Of a DNA stretch of 64,000 bases, positions 33,430-41,813 are shown one piece after another. The position numbers and the translations under genes were made by a program. The stretch comes from an uncultured Pelagibacteraceae bacterium (GTDB lineage: Bacteria > Pseudomonadota > Alphaproteobacteria > Pelagibacterales > Pelagibacteraceae): the NCBI GenBank assembly GCA_902588975.1, contig CACIRJ010000003.1, positions 1 to 64,000 on the forward strand, written 5' to 3'. The stretch's first letter is position 1. Each line of letters begins with the position of its first letter. The notes beneath the pieces were generated by a model. It did no database searches. It was not told where the DNA came from and saw only the letters and a program-made list of their open reading frames with translations.

Positions 33430-35456
33430 TAGTTGATAAATCCTAATTTTTTCTTCATTTGATTTGACCATTCAACTAACAATCTATCTGCAGTCAAACC
33501 TATAAATGCAACACATAATCCTATTATTAAACCTTTGCCCCCGTCACTAAAAGACAATGCCCGAAATATTTCTTGCGACAAGTCAACAGTTCCAATAAAT
33601 CCAGCTATCATTACCATAAATAAAGCAAACATTAATGTTTGATTTGCGCCCAGTATAATTTCTGGAAAGGCTAAAGGCATTTTTACTTTCCATAATAATT
33701 GTCTTTCTGTACATCCAGAAGTTATAGATGCCTCTATAATTTGTTGTGGAACATTTCTTAGTCCAAAAACAGTATATCTTATCATTGGTATTGAGGAATA
33801 TATAACTATTGCAAATATTGCTGAAACATCACTTATTTGAAATAGCATTATTGCTGGAAGTAGATAAATAAATGATGGAAATGTTTGAAAAATATCACAA
33901 ATATTTAAAACTAACTTTGTTCTTCTCTCTTTCTTTGATGCCCATATCCCCAAAGGAATTCCAATAAGTGCACATATTACTAATGATGCAAATACCATGT
34001 ATAAAGTAATCATTGCTCTTACCCAATAACCAGATGATGCTATAAAAAATACGAATAACATTACTGTTAACGCTAGTCTCATTTTACCAAGCTTCCACCC
34101 AATTGCTCCGACAAATAAAATTACTCCAGTCCATGGCATAGATTGAAATACAGCTTTAAGAGGCATCAAAAAATATATTAACATCCAATCTCTAAAAATT
34201 CCTAATGGTACAAATAAAGATCTTGTAAATGATTTAATGGCATTATCTAAATATACAGATGCTGAAACTGTTAACTCTTTTGGATATTCATTAAAAAATG
34301 GAAAAAGAAAAACTAAGATAGAGCAAATTATAATTGCAAAAAAAGTTGCGCACAAATATGGATTTCTCTTTAAAAAATTTCCCTCTCTTCGCTCTGGTTC
34401 TTTTAATGCTAAAGCTTGACTATATCTATCAAGTGTAATTGCGATCAAAACAACCGCAACACCAATTTCAAAAGCCTCACCTAACCTTAAGCCTTGCAAT
34501 CTAATTAACAAGTCATGGCCTAAACCAGGTTGTCCAATAAATGCAGCTATAACTATCATTGCAAGACATTGCATAATAACTTGATTTATTCCCAACATAA
34601 TTGGAGATCTAGCTGCAGGAATTTCAACTTTGAACAGCATTTGCCACTTTGTGCAACCAGCCATAACCCCAGCTTCTTTTATTTCTTGTGATATATTTTG
34701 TAATCCTAAAATAGTTAATCTAGCCATTGGTGGAAAAGCAAATATTACGGTTGCAATAACTCCAGCTTTAGTCCCTATTCCAACAAATATAACTACCAGT
34801 ATTAAATAAGAAAAATGAGGTAAAGATTGTAAAATATTTAACATTGGCCATAAAAAGTTTGCAAATCTTTTTCTCTTGACCGCAAGTATACCCAAACACA
34901 ATCCTATTAATGCAGCCAAAGGTGCAGAGACAGAAATAGCTGCTAAAGATTTCATTGATAGTTCCCATATTCCCCGTTTACTAAACAATATTAAGTAAGC
35001 AAAACATGTTCCACCCAACAATGCCAATCTCCAACCTCTCAAATAAAAACCTAATATTACTGTAAGTGTTATTATAAATATCCACGGTAAAGGTCCTATT
35101 TCGTAGCTTGGAAAACCTTTATGCAAGACTGCTTCTGTAAAATCTAAAAATTTATCGACGTAGTTTGCTATACCTCTTGTGAAATCTCTAAAAGTAAACA
35201 AACCGAAAATTTCATACTTTCTTAGAAATTGTATTAATGCGTTTGTCCAATCTACAAATGGTATAAATCCATCTATTGATCCGCATCCTCCCAAGCAACT
35301 TTTTGGAGGAATATAAGCCCAATGTGGTGTTTTGGATGAAATCGTATAATTAGGAACAATATAACGAAGCAACCATAACAAAAAGAATGGTCCAAAAATA
35401 AATAAAAATTTTCCTTTAAAAATGGTTTTAATTTTATTCATTCTTATCTTCTGCAA
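33429..35456 (-). CDS. tmoW: TMAO/quaternary amine ABC transporter permease, double-length (TmoW/ProW-type)
   Basis: A 675-aa membrane protein made of two ProW-like permease halves in tandem. Each half has its own EAA loop: IKEAGVMAGCTKWQMLFKVE (first) and IIEASITSGCTERQLLWKVK (second). A fused permease of this length is what I know for TmoW of the TMAO transporter TmoXVW in Ruegeria and SAR11. It overlaps tmoV by 23 nt and gpsA by one base. The substrate is inferred mainly from the divergent tdm gene. Confidence 0.85.
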   Translation of the reverse strand: MQKIRMNKIKTIFKGKFLFIFGPFFLLWLLRYIVPNYTISSKTPHWAYIPPKSCLGGCGSIDGFIPFVDWTNALIQFLRKYEIFGLFTFRDFTRGIANYVDKFLDFTEAVLHKGFPSYEIGPLPWIFIITLTVILGFYLRGWRLALLGGTCFAYLILFSKRGIWELSMKSLAAISVSAPLAALIGLCLGILAVKRKRFANFLWPMLNILQSLPHFSYLILVVIFVGIGTKAGVIATVIFAFPPMARLTILGLQNISQEIKEAGVMAGCTKWQMLFKVEIPAARSPIMLGINQVIMQCLAMIVIAAFIGQPGLGHDLLIRLQGLRLGEAFEIGVAVVLIAITLDRYSQALALKEPERREGNFLKRNPYLCATFFAIIICSILVFLFPFFNEYPKELTVSASVYLDNAIKSFTRSLFVPLGIFRDWMLIYFLMPLKAVFQSMPWTGVILFVGAIGWKLGKMRLALTVMLFVFFIASSGYWVRAMITLYMVFASLVICALIGIPLGIWASKKERRTKLVLNICDIFQTFPSFIYLLPAIMLFQISDVSAIFAIVIYSSIPMIRYTVFGLRNVPQQIIEASITSGCTERQLLWKVKMPLAFPEIILGANQTLMFALFMVMIAGFIGTVDLSQEIFRALSFSDGGKGLIIGLCVAFIGLTADRLLVEWSNQMKKKLGFIN

Positions 35457-36462
35457 ATAAAGCTTTGATTATTTCTTTTTTGCTTAATGAACCAATAACT
35501 TTTTTATTTTCATCAATAACAGAGTAAGATCCTTCGGATTTTAAAACTTTTGATGCGATTTTTTCAATCTTTTCTTTACAGTTAACAGTATTATCATAGA
35601 GTTTTTTGTCCTTATTATTCATAACACTTTCAGCGTTTAATAACTTAGATCTAGGAATATCTTTTGTAAATTCTGCAACATAATCAGTAGCTGGTTTTGT
35701 GATTAATTCTTCAGGAGTGCCTACTTGGACTATTAATCCTTCATACATTATTGCTATTCTATCTGCCAATCTTATAGCTTCGTCAAAATCATGAGTTATA
35801 AAAACAATTGTCTTTTTAAGCATATTTTGAAGTCTCAAAAACTCGTTTTGCATCTCTTTTCTAATCAATGGATCTAAAGCTGAAAAAGGTTCATCTAAAA
35901 ACCAAACATCTGGTTCAACCGCTAAAGACCTTGCTAGTCCAACTCTTTGTTGTTGACCTCCTGAAAGTTCTCTAGGATAATATTTTTCTCTACCTTCAAG
36001 ACCAACTAATTTAATGACCTCTTTTGCTCTATCTTCTCTTTTAATAGGCTCTATTCCTTGCACCTCTAAAGGAAATGCAACATTTTGTAAAACTGTTCTG
36101 TGAGGTAATAAAGCAAAATGCTGAAATACCATTCCCATTTTATGTCTTCTTATTTCGATTAACTCTTTATCGCTAGCTTTTAATAAATCTTTACCCTCAA
36201 AAAAAACTTGACCATCAGTTGGTTGAATAAGTTTAGACATACATCTTAACAATGTTGACTTACCAGATCCACTCAATCCCATAATAACCAATATTTCTCC
36301 AGTTTTTACATCGATAGATGCATCTCTAACCGCAGGTATATATTTATTTGATTTTAGTTGTTCAGTTGATGGATTATTATTATTTTCTTTTAAAAACTTT
36401 TCTGGATTCTCTCCATATAATTTCCAAATATTTGAACATGAAATTTTGATTTGATCGTCCAT
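35434..36462 (-). CDS. tmoV: TMAO/quaternary amine ABC transporter ATPase (TmoV/ProV-type)
   Basis: A 342-aa ProV-type ATPase with Walker A GLSGSGKST, signature LSGGQQQRVGLARS, Walker B VWFLDEPFSALDP and a shortened CBS-like C-terminus (SYSVIDENKKVIGSLSKKEI). ProV proteins use such CBS modules as ionic-strength sensors; only one short repeat is visible. It follows tmoX after an attenuator hairpin. Confidence 0.9.
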   Translation of the reverse strand: MDDQIKISCSNIWKLYGENPEKFLKENNNNPSTEQLKSNKYIPAVRDASIDVKTGEILVIMGLSGSGKSTLLRCMSKLIQPTDGQVFFEGKDLLKASDKELIEIRRHKMGMVFQHFALLPHRTVLQNVAFPLEVQGIEPIKREDRAKEVIKLVGLEGREKYYPRELSGGQQQRVGLARSLAVEPDVWFLDEPFSALDPLIRKEMQNEFLRLQNMLKKTIVFITHDFDEAIRLADRIAIMYEGLIVQVGTPEELITKPATDYVAEFTKDIPRSKLLNAESVMNNKDKKLYDNTVNCKEKIEKIASKVLKSEGSYSVIDENKKVIGSLSKKEIIKALFAEDKNE

Positions 36463-36490
36463 AATAAATAAAGTTAAGAGAACTTAACAT

Positions 36491-36536
36491 AAAATAAAAA
36501 AAAAACGAACCGACTTAAGATTATGTCGGTTCGTTT
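36491..36536 (-). terminator. Intrinsic terminator/attenuator downstream of tmoX
   Basis: A perfect 12-bp inverted repeat (AAACGAACCGAC / GTCGGTTCGTTT) with a 10-nt loop, followed on the minus strand by a T-rich tract. It lies 16 bp after the tmoX stop and 28 bp before the tmoV start, so it probably lets binding-protein mRNA exceed that of the permease and ATPase. Confidence 0.9.
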
Positions 36537-36552
36537 CTAAATAGATTAAAAA

Positions 36553-37497
36553 TTACTTAATCCAATTGCTCCATTTAGATTTGTGGTCATCTAACCATTT
36601 TTGAGCAGCTGCTGATACTTCTAAACCATCTGTATCCTTATAGTTAGCCATTTTGTCAATGTCTGGACCAGAAAAATTCATCTGTTTCAACAACTTATAT
36701 CCCGCAGGATGATTTTTTTTGAAATCAGCATTAACTGCTAATTTTAAATAACCACTTGCTGGGTTTCCACAATCATAAAGTGCAGTTTTATTGATTCCCC
36801 ATGAAGGATCCTTCGTACAAGCTGGATCATGTTTAGGAAACTCAACAAACTTACCTGGATATTTTGCACCGATGAAATTTGGTGACCAGTTAAACACAAC
36901 TACAGCTTTTCCTTGAGCCACACCTGCATCTAATTCAGCCCAAATAGCATCTGCAGAACCTGCATTTTTAACCATGAAGTTCATACCTAAAGCCTCAACT
37001 TTTTCAGCATCATGTTTTAACCAATCAACAGGACCACCGATAAATACTCCCTTACCTCCAGAGTCTGCTCTTGCAAAAAGATCTGCACATTTATTTAGAG
37101 CTTTCCAATCTGGTAGACCAGGACAAAGTTTTTCAACATGGTTTGGATACCACCAGTCCTCTCTAGTTACTGCATCGTGAGTAAGAATTTCTTCAATTCC
37201 ACCACCAGCTTTTGCTTTTTCATAAGATGCTCCAAACGCACCTTCCCAAATTTCATGAACTAGATCAATATCACCGTCTGCCATTGCCTGGTATACTGCT
37301 TGTGAGTCCATATTAATATACTCTACTTTCTCACCTACCATTTTTAGCAATTCACCAACAACTTCAGCTCCAACTAATTGACTTGACCAATTGTGTGTTG
37401 GAATTTTAACAACTCCGCTTTTATCTGCATTCGCACCTGTAAAACTTAGAGCAAATGTAATCAAAAAAGCAGAAATTATTGATAAAAGTTTCTTCAT
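36553..37497 (-). CDS. tmoX: TMAO-binding periplasmic protein (TmoX/ProX-type)
   Basis: A 314-aa substrate-binding protein of the OpuAC/ProX family with a signal peptide (MKKLLSIISAFLITFALSFTGANA). The mature part is tryptophan-rich (PTHNWSSQLV, HEIWEGAFG, REDWWYPNHV, VFNWSPNF), as expected for an aromatic cage that binds methylated amines. Operon order X-V-W and the adjacent divergent tdm support TMAO as ligand; glycine betaine or choline cannot be excluded from sequence alone. Confidence 0.85.
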   Translation of the reverse strand: MKKLLSIISAFLITFALSFTGANADKSGVVKIPTHNWSSQLVGAEVVGELLKMVGEKVEYINMDSQAVYQAMADGDIDLVHEIWEGAFGASYEKAKAGGGIEEILTHDAVTREDWWYPNHVEKLCPGLPDWKALNKCADLFARADSGGKGVFIGGPVDWLKHDAEKVEALGMNFMVKNAGSADAIWAELDAGVAQGKAVVVFNWSPNFIGAKYPGKFVEFPKHDPACTKDPSWGINKTALYDCGNPASGYLKLAVNADFKKNHPAGYKLLKQMNFSGPDIDKMANYKDTDGLEVSAAAQKWLDDHKSKWSNWIK

Positions 37498-37510
37498 TTA
37501 TTTCTCCTCT

Positions 37511-37524
37511 CTTAATATATTAAG
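37511..37524. promoter_or_regulatory. 14-bp palindrome near the tmoX start
   Basis: A perfect palindrome, CTTAATATATTAAG, lies 13 bp upstream of the tmoX ATG within the 141-bp tmoX-tdm divergent region. It is composed almost only of A and T, so it may be chance in this genome or part of a -10 region. It could be an operator. Confidence 0.35.
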
Positions 37525-37592
37525 TATTTAATTATCCTTAAATTTAATCTTACAGTCAACAAAAGTTGGTACTAAAATTTATATATACAATT

Positions 37593-37606
37593 AATCAGTA
37601 CTGATT
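37593..37606. promoter_or_regulatory. 14-bp palindrome, candidate operator upstream of tdm
   Basis: A perfect palindrome, AATCAGTACTGATT, sits 33 bp upstream of tdm. Its mixed base content makes it less likely than its neighbour to be chance. A dimeric winged-helix regulator such as the product of the gene right after tdm could bind it; this is inference. Confidence 0.45.
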
Positions 37607-37638
37607 TATTCTCAAATATAAGTAATCATTGATTTAAA

Positions 37639-39978
37639 ATGTTAGAAGAAAACTTAAGAATAAATGAACCTGGTTTAAATGTTTTGCCACCTGGGGTTGA
37701 AAGATATGTAATTAATGGTGGTGGAATTACAGGAATTCAGATTTTTCCAGATGATGAAATTGAAATTATTAATAATGAAGGAAATCAAATTTGTGAAATA
37801 GTTGTTTTTAATTCTGATGGAAATTCAGATCCATCGATTTTAAATTTAAAATCTTCTAAATCAGATAATGATATAATTAAAATTTTAAATAGAAATGAAG
37901 AAAGTTCAAAAATTGCATTGCGTCAATTAGAAAAAAGAAATCTTAAAATTTTAAAGTCTAAATCTTCAATCCTTTTTGATAAAGACACTCCACCAGGAGA
38001 AAAAATTAAAATAAGTTCAAAAGATAAATGTTATTGTATTTTTGCTGCCCCTGGCAATGATATGTTAGTTCATGAACAAAATCCTCCTACTGAACTAACT
38101 TTATTTATTAAAAGAAATAATATTGTTGACTATAAAGAACATAGAATAATTCCAGATCCAATTTTTGATCCTCTAGACGAAAAAAATATTGCAAAACAAT
38201 CAGCGATTTCTTTTGAAGTTAAAGAAGGAGATTATATTCAAATAATTTGTCCAACTGGTAGACAATGTTCAGATTTTGTTGCTTTCGATACAGCTAAATT
38301 AGGTAAAGGTGTAGAGAAAGGTTTAGATTGGCAAACAACCAGGACCTTTATGGGTAATACTTTTCCAGGACCGGGATTGTATTCAAAATTTTATGATACA
38401 GATCATGAACCTTTAGTAGAGGTAATAAGAGATACTGTTGGTAGACATGACACTTTTAATCTTGCTTGTACATCAAAGTATTACGAAGACGCTGGTTATT
38501 TTGGGCATCCCAATTGTTCAGATAACTTAAGTGGTGCTATGGAAAATTTTGGGGTTAATAGACAAAAAGGATGGCACGCTATAAATTTATTTTTTAACAC
38601 TTCAGCAGGAGGTTTAAATACTGTACTTTCTGATGAGTCATTTGCTAGACCTGGAGATTATGTAATATTAAGAGCTTTAAAAGATTTAACCTGTGGAACA
38701 TCAGCCTGTCCAAGTGATATAGATCCATGTAATTCATGGAACCCTACAGATATTTTTGTTAGAACTTATGAAAAAAAAAGAGAATTTACAAAATCTTTTG
38801 CATTTAGAATGAAACCAGACTCAGAATTAAAACTAACAAAAAATACAGGATTTCATGAAAGAACTTCTAAATTAACAAGAAACTTTGTTGATGCTAGAGG
38901 ATATTGGTTGCCCAATGATTACACTAAACACGGAGTAATAAATGAATATACAGCGTGTAGAGAAAAAGCAGTTTTAATTGATTTATCTTCTTTAAGAAAA
39001 TTTGAAATATTAGGTCCAGATGCAGAAGAATTGATGGACTATACTTTAACTAGAAATGTTAAAAAATTGTCAGTTGGACAAATTGTTTATTCTTCGATGT
39101 GTTATGAAAATGGTTCTATGTTTGATGATGGAACATTGTTAAAAATGAGTGATCATGGATTTAGATGGGTATGTGGTGATGAGTACGCTGGTGAATGGTT
39201 AAAAGAACAGGCAAAAAAGAAAAAATTTAATGTTTTAATTAAAAACTCTACTGATCAAATAAATAATATTTCTCTACAAGGACCAAATAGTAAAAAAATT
39301 TTAGAAAAGTTTATTTTTACTCCACCAACACAACCTTCTATTTCAGAATTACAATGGTTTAGGTTTACAATCTGCAGAGTAAAAGAACTTAGCGGAATTC
39401 CATTAATGGTTTCTAGAACAGGATATACAGGTGAATTAGGATATGAAATATGGTGTCACCCTTCTGATGCACCAGCGGTTTGGGATGTGCTTATGGAAGC
39501 TGGAAAAGATGAAGGATTAATACCTGCTGGTTTTGGAGCATTAGATTTATTAAGAATTGAAGCTGGACTAATATTATTTGGTAATGAATTTGACGGCCAA
39601 GTTGACCCTTTTGAAGCAGGTGTTGGATTTACGGTTCCTTTAAAAACAAAAACAGCAGATTTCATCGGTAAAGATGCATTAATAAAGAGAAAAGAAAATC
39701 CACAAAAGAAATTAGTTGGATTAGAACTTGTAGGCAAAGAAAAAGCTAATCATGGCGATTGCGTTCATATTGGAAGATCCCAAGTTGGGGTAGTCACAAG
39801 TGGATGTTTGTCTCCTACTTTGAATAAAAATATTGCTTTGTGTAGAATTGATGTGGGTCATTCAGAAATAGGTATGAGTGTTGAAGTTGGTAAAATTGAT
39901 GGACATCAAAAAAGAATACCTGCCAAAGTTGTTGGTTTTCCACATTACGATCCTCAAAAAACTCGTGTAAAATCATAA
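37639..39978 (+). CDS. tdm: Trimethylamine N-oxide demethylase Tdm (DUF1989 + GcvT domains)
   Basis: A 779-aa fusion. Residues 1-160 are a degenerate DUF1989-like half, about 180-380 a canonical DUF1989 domain, and 405-779 a GcvT-type THF-binding domain (KLSVGQIVYSSMCYENGSMF, SRTGYTGELGYEIW). Three cysteines, C277, C293 and C357, have the same spacing (16 and 64) as the zinc ligands I recall for Methylocella silvestris Tdm (C263, C279, C343). The last lies in TCGTSACPSDIDPC. Tdm converts TMAO to dimethylamine and formaldehyde, and the GcvT domain conjugates the formaldehyde to THF. It is divergent from tmoXVW and overlaps the next gene by one base. Confidence 0.9.
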   Translation: MLEENLRINEPGLNVLPPGVERYVINGGGITGIQIFPDDEIEIINNEGNQICEIVVFNSDGNSDPSILNLKSSKSDNDIIKILNRNEESSKIALRQLEKRNLKILKSKSSILFDKDTPPGEKIKISSKDKCYCIFAAPGNDMLVHEQNPPTELTLFIKRNNIVDYKEHRIIPDPIFDPLDEKNIAKQSAISFEVKEGDYIQIICPTGRQCSDFVAFDTAKLGKGVEKGLDWQTTRTFMGNTFPGPGLYSKFYDTDHEPLVEVIRDTVGRHDTFNLACTSKYYEDAGYFGHPNCSDNLSGAMENFGVNRQKGWHAINLFFNTSAGGLNTVLSDESFARPGDYVILRALKDLTCGTSACPSDIDPCNSWNPTDIFVRTYEKKREFTKSFAFRMKPDSELKLTKNTGFHERTSKLTRNFVDARGYWLPNDYTKHGVINEYTACREKAVLIDLSSLRKFEILGPDAEELMDYTLTRNVKKLSVGQIVYSSMCYENGSMFDDGTLLKMSDHGFRWVCGDEYAGEWLKEQAKKKKFNVLIKNSTDQINNISLQGPNSKKILEKFIFTPPTQPSISELQWFRFTICRVKELSGIPLMVSRTGYTGELGYEIWCHPSDAPAVWDVLMEAGKDEGLIPAGFGALDLLRIEAGLILFGNEFDGQVDPFEAGVGFTVPLKTKTADFIGKDALIKRKENPQKKLVGLELVGKEKANHGDCVHIGRSQVGVVTSGCLSPTLNKNIALCRIDVGHSEIGMSVEVGKIDGHQKRIPAKVVGFPHYDPQKTRVKS

Positions 39979-40328
39979 TGTCAAAATCATCAAAGGATTT
40001 ACTTGAATTTTGGGAAGATCAAATGAAACTATCCCATACATCCAGTAATTACTTTTTCAGAAAATCTCCTTCACATTATCATATGATGTTGATTGTGATG
40101 AATTCTTATAAGTTAAATGAAAACTTATCTGTCGAAGAACTTAAGACTAGACTCTTTAAAACCTCAAGACCTAAATCTGCACTTATGATCAAGGAAGCTT
40201 GTGATAAAGAATTTTTTTACCTCGAGAAAACCGGAAATGACCATAGAAAAAAGTACGTCTTACCCACACAAAATTTTGTTAATGAATTTAACGAATATTT
40301 AAAAACTCTCAAAAATTTGAGTTTTTAA
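39978..40328 (+). CDS. Small winged-helix (MarR-like) transcriptional regulator candidate
   Basis: A 116-aa protein. The segment LSVEELKTRLFKTSRPKSAL followed by MIKEACDKEFFYLEKTGNDH and RKKYVLPTQNFVNEFNEYL fits helix-turn-helix plus wing plus a terminal helix, as in compact MarR-type regulators. The start overlaps the tdm stop by one base (TAATG), so it is translationally coupled. It is a good candidate for controlling tmoX/tdm. No effector domain is seen. Confidence 0.65.
   Translation: MSKSSKDLLEFWEDQMKLSHTSSNYFFRKSPSHYHMMLIVMNSYKLNENLSVEELKTRLFKTSRPKSALMIKEACDKEFFYLEKTGNDHRKKYVLPTQNFVNEFNEYLKTLKNLSF
40301..40326 (+). terminator. Weak terminator-like hairpin at the end of the regulator gene
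   Basis: An 8-bp inverted repeat AAAAACTC / GAGTTTTT with a 10-nt loop overlaps the regulator's stop codon. The T-run is inside the stem and the following bases are AAATT, so termination strength is uncertain. Confidence 0.4.
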
Positions 40329-40418
40329 ATTAAAATTCTCACTAATATTTAGAATTTATATAAATTATATATAAAAATTATTATATTCTTTCCCTTGCTA
40401 AAAAATTAAAATTCGTTC

Positions 40419-41747
40419 ATGTCGTTACCGACAAAAGCAAAAGTTGTCATAATTGGTGGAGGGATCCACGGGCTAAGTACTGCTTGGAAACTTTCCGAAA
40501 AATATAAAAATCCAAACGATGTAGTTGTCCTAGAAAAAAAAGATACTGCTGCAGGTGCAAGTGGAATTGCATGTGGAGTTGTTAGAAATAATTATTTTCA
40601 ACCAGCAATGAGAGAGTTAATGGCTCATTCAGTTAGTGTTTGGGAGAGTGATCCAGAGGCATTTAAATATAATGCTGTTGGCTATATGCAAATTTCTCCA
40701 GAAGTAATGCATAAAGATGTTGCAAGTATTTACGAACAACAAAAAGCTATTGGATATGAATCTGAATTTATAGAAGGTGAAAAAGATTGCATGAAATATA
40801 TGCAAGGAATTTTTAGTGATTGGCAAGCAAAAGGAATTACATCAGTCTTACATGAAAAGAAAGGTGGATACGCATTTAATAAAGATTCAATTAAAGCATT
40901 AGAGAAAAAAGCAAATTCAAACGGTGTAAACGTTCATAAAGGAGTAAAGGTTACAGGTTTTAAAAGAGGAAGTAACAGCAATGCAATTACCGGTGTAGTC
41001 ACAGACAAAGGAACAATTGATTGTGATCAGGTAGTTATTGGAGCTGGACCATGGGTAAGAGATTTTTGGAATATGTTGGAGTTACCAAAAACAACAAACA
41101 TAAAAGATGCTAAAAATGGAAAAATGCATGAAGTTGAAATGTGGAAGTACTGGTTTTTACAAGAAGGTGTATTAGGTGTAGATGCAGATTATCTAAAAAC
41201 TAATGAAGGTAAACCACCTCCAGTAATTCATGTTGATACAGATGCTCCACTTTATTCTGATAAAGATGGTAAAATAATTACAGAAGACTTATGGGGAATT
41301 TATTATAAACCTGATATTGAAGGTTTGGGAGTTCAAGGTGGAACATCACCTTACATTGTTCAAAAACATTTTGATGAAGTTAATGTTGATCCATATGGAA
41401 TAGACTCTCCAGAATATCAAACTACCGATAAATTTTCTGACATGTGGACTTCAGCACTAGCACATATTCAAAAACGTTTTGTTGGTAAATCCCATTTGTA
41501 TAGAAAGGGACCATCAGGAGGATTGGGTTGTTTAACTCCAGATTCATTCCCGATATTCGATAGATTTTTTGAAAATGTTTATATGATTGCAGATGCAAAT
41601 CATGGTTATAAAATGATAGGTGTTGGACACCTTGTTGCACAAGAAATTTTAGGTCAAGAAAGTGAATTACTAAAACCGTTCAGGTTCGATAGATATGAAA
41701 AAGGCAAACTTCATCCGACATCGAACAGTCCGTTTCCTTGGAGCTAA
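40419..41747 (+). CDS. FAD-dependent oxidoreductase, DAO family (SoxB/DMGDH-like, single subunit)
   Basis: A 442-aa flavoprotein with the FAD fold AKVVIIGGGIHGLSTAWKLSEKY, GAGPWVRDFWNMLELP and a C-terminal DANHGYKMIGVGHLVAQEIL loop. It resembles SoxB and the DAO domain of dimethylglycine/sarcosine dehydrogenases but has no GcvT domain, and no alpha/gamma/delta partner gene is adjacent. Where SoxB has its covalent FMN histidine block, I see no clear equivalent. It is placed between tdm and gmaS-mgsABC, so it may oxidise N-methylglutamate or another secondary amine. Confidence 0.85.
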   Translation: MSLPTKAKVVIIGGGIHGLSTAWKLSEKYKNPNDVVVLEKKDTAAGASGIACGVVRNNYFQPAMRELMAHSVSVWESDPEAFKYNAVGYMQISPEVMHKDVASIYEQQKAIGYESEFIEGEKDCMKYMQGIFSDWQAKGITSVLHEKKGGYAFNKDSIKALEKKANSNGVNVHKGVKVTGFKRGSNSNAITGVVTDKGTIDCDQVVIGAGPWVRDFWNMLELPKTTNIKDAKNGKMHEVEMWKYWFLQEGVLGVDADYLKTNEGKPPPVIHVDTDAPLYSDKDGKIITEDLWGIYYKPDIEGLGVQGGTSPYIVQKHFDEVNVDPYGIDSPEYQTTDKFSDMWTSALAHIQKRFVGKSHLYRKGPSGGLGCLTPDSFPIFDRFFENVYMIADANHGYKMIGVGHLVAQEILGQESELLKPFRFDRYEKGKLHPTSNSPFPWS

Positions 41748-41813
41748 TTTATCTAAGTAGACAAACGTTTTTTTTTCAGTTACCTTTTGATCTGAAAATT
41801 CAAAGGGGGAAGA

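Noticed and set aside
41748-41813. Possible riboswitch upstream of gmaS
   Set aside because: No conserved glycine, SAM or glutamine riboswitch core could be matched by eye in the 66-bp gap.
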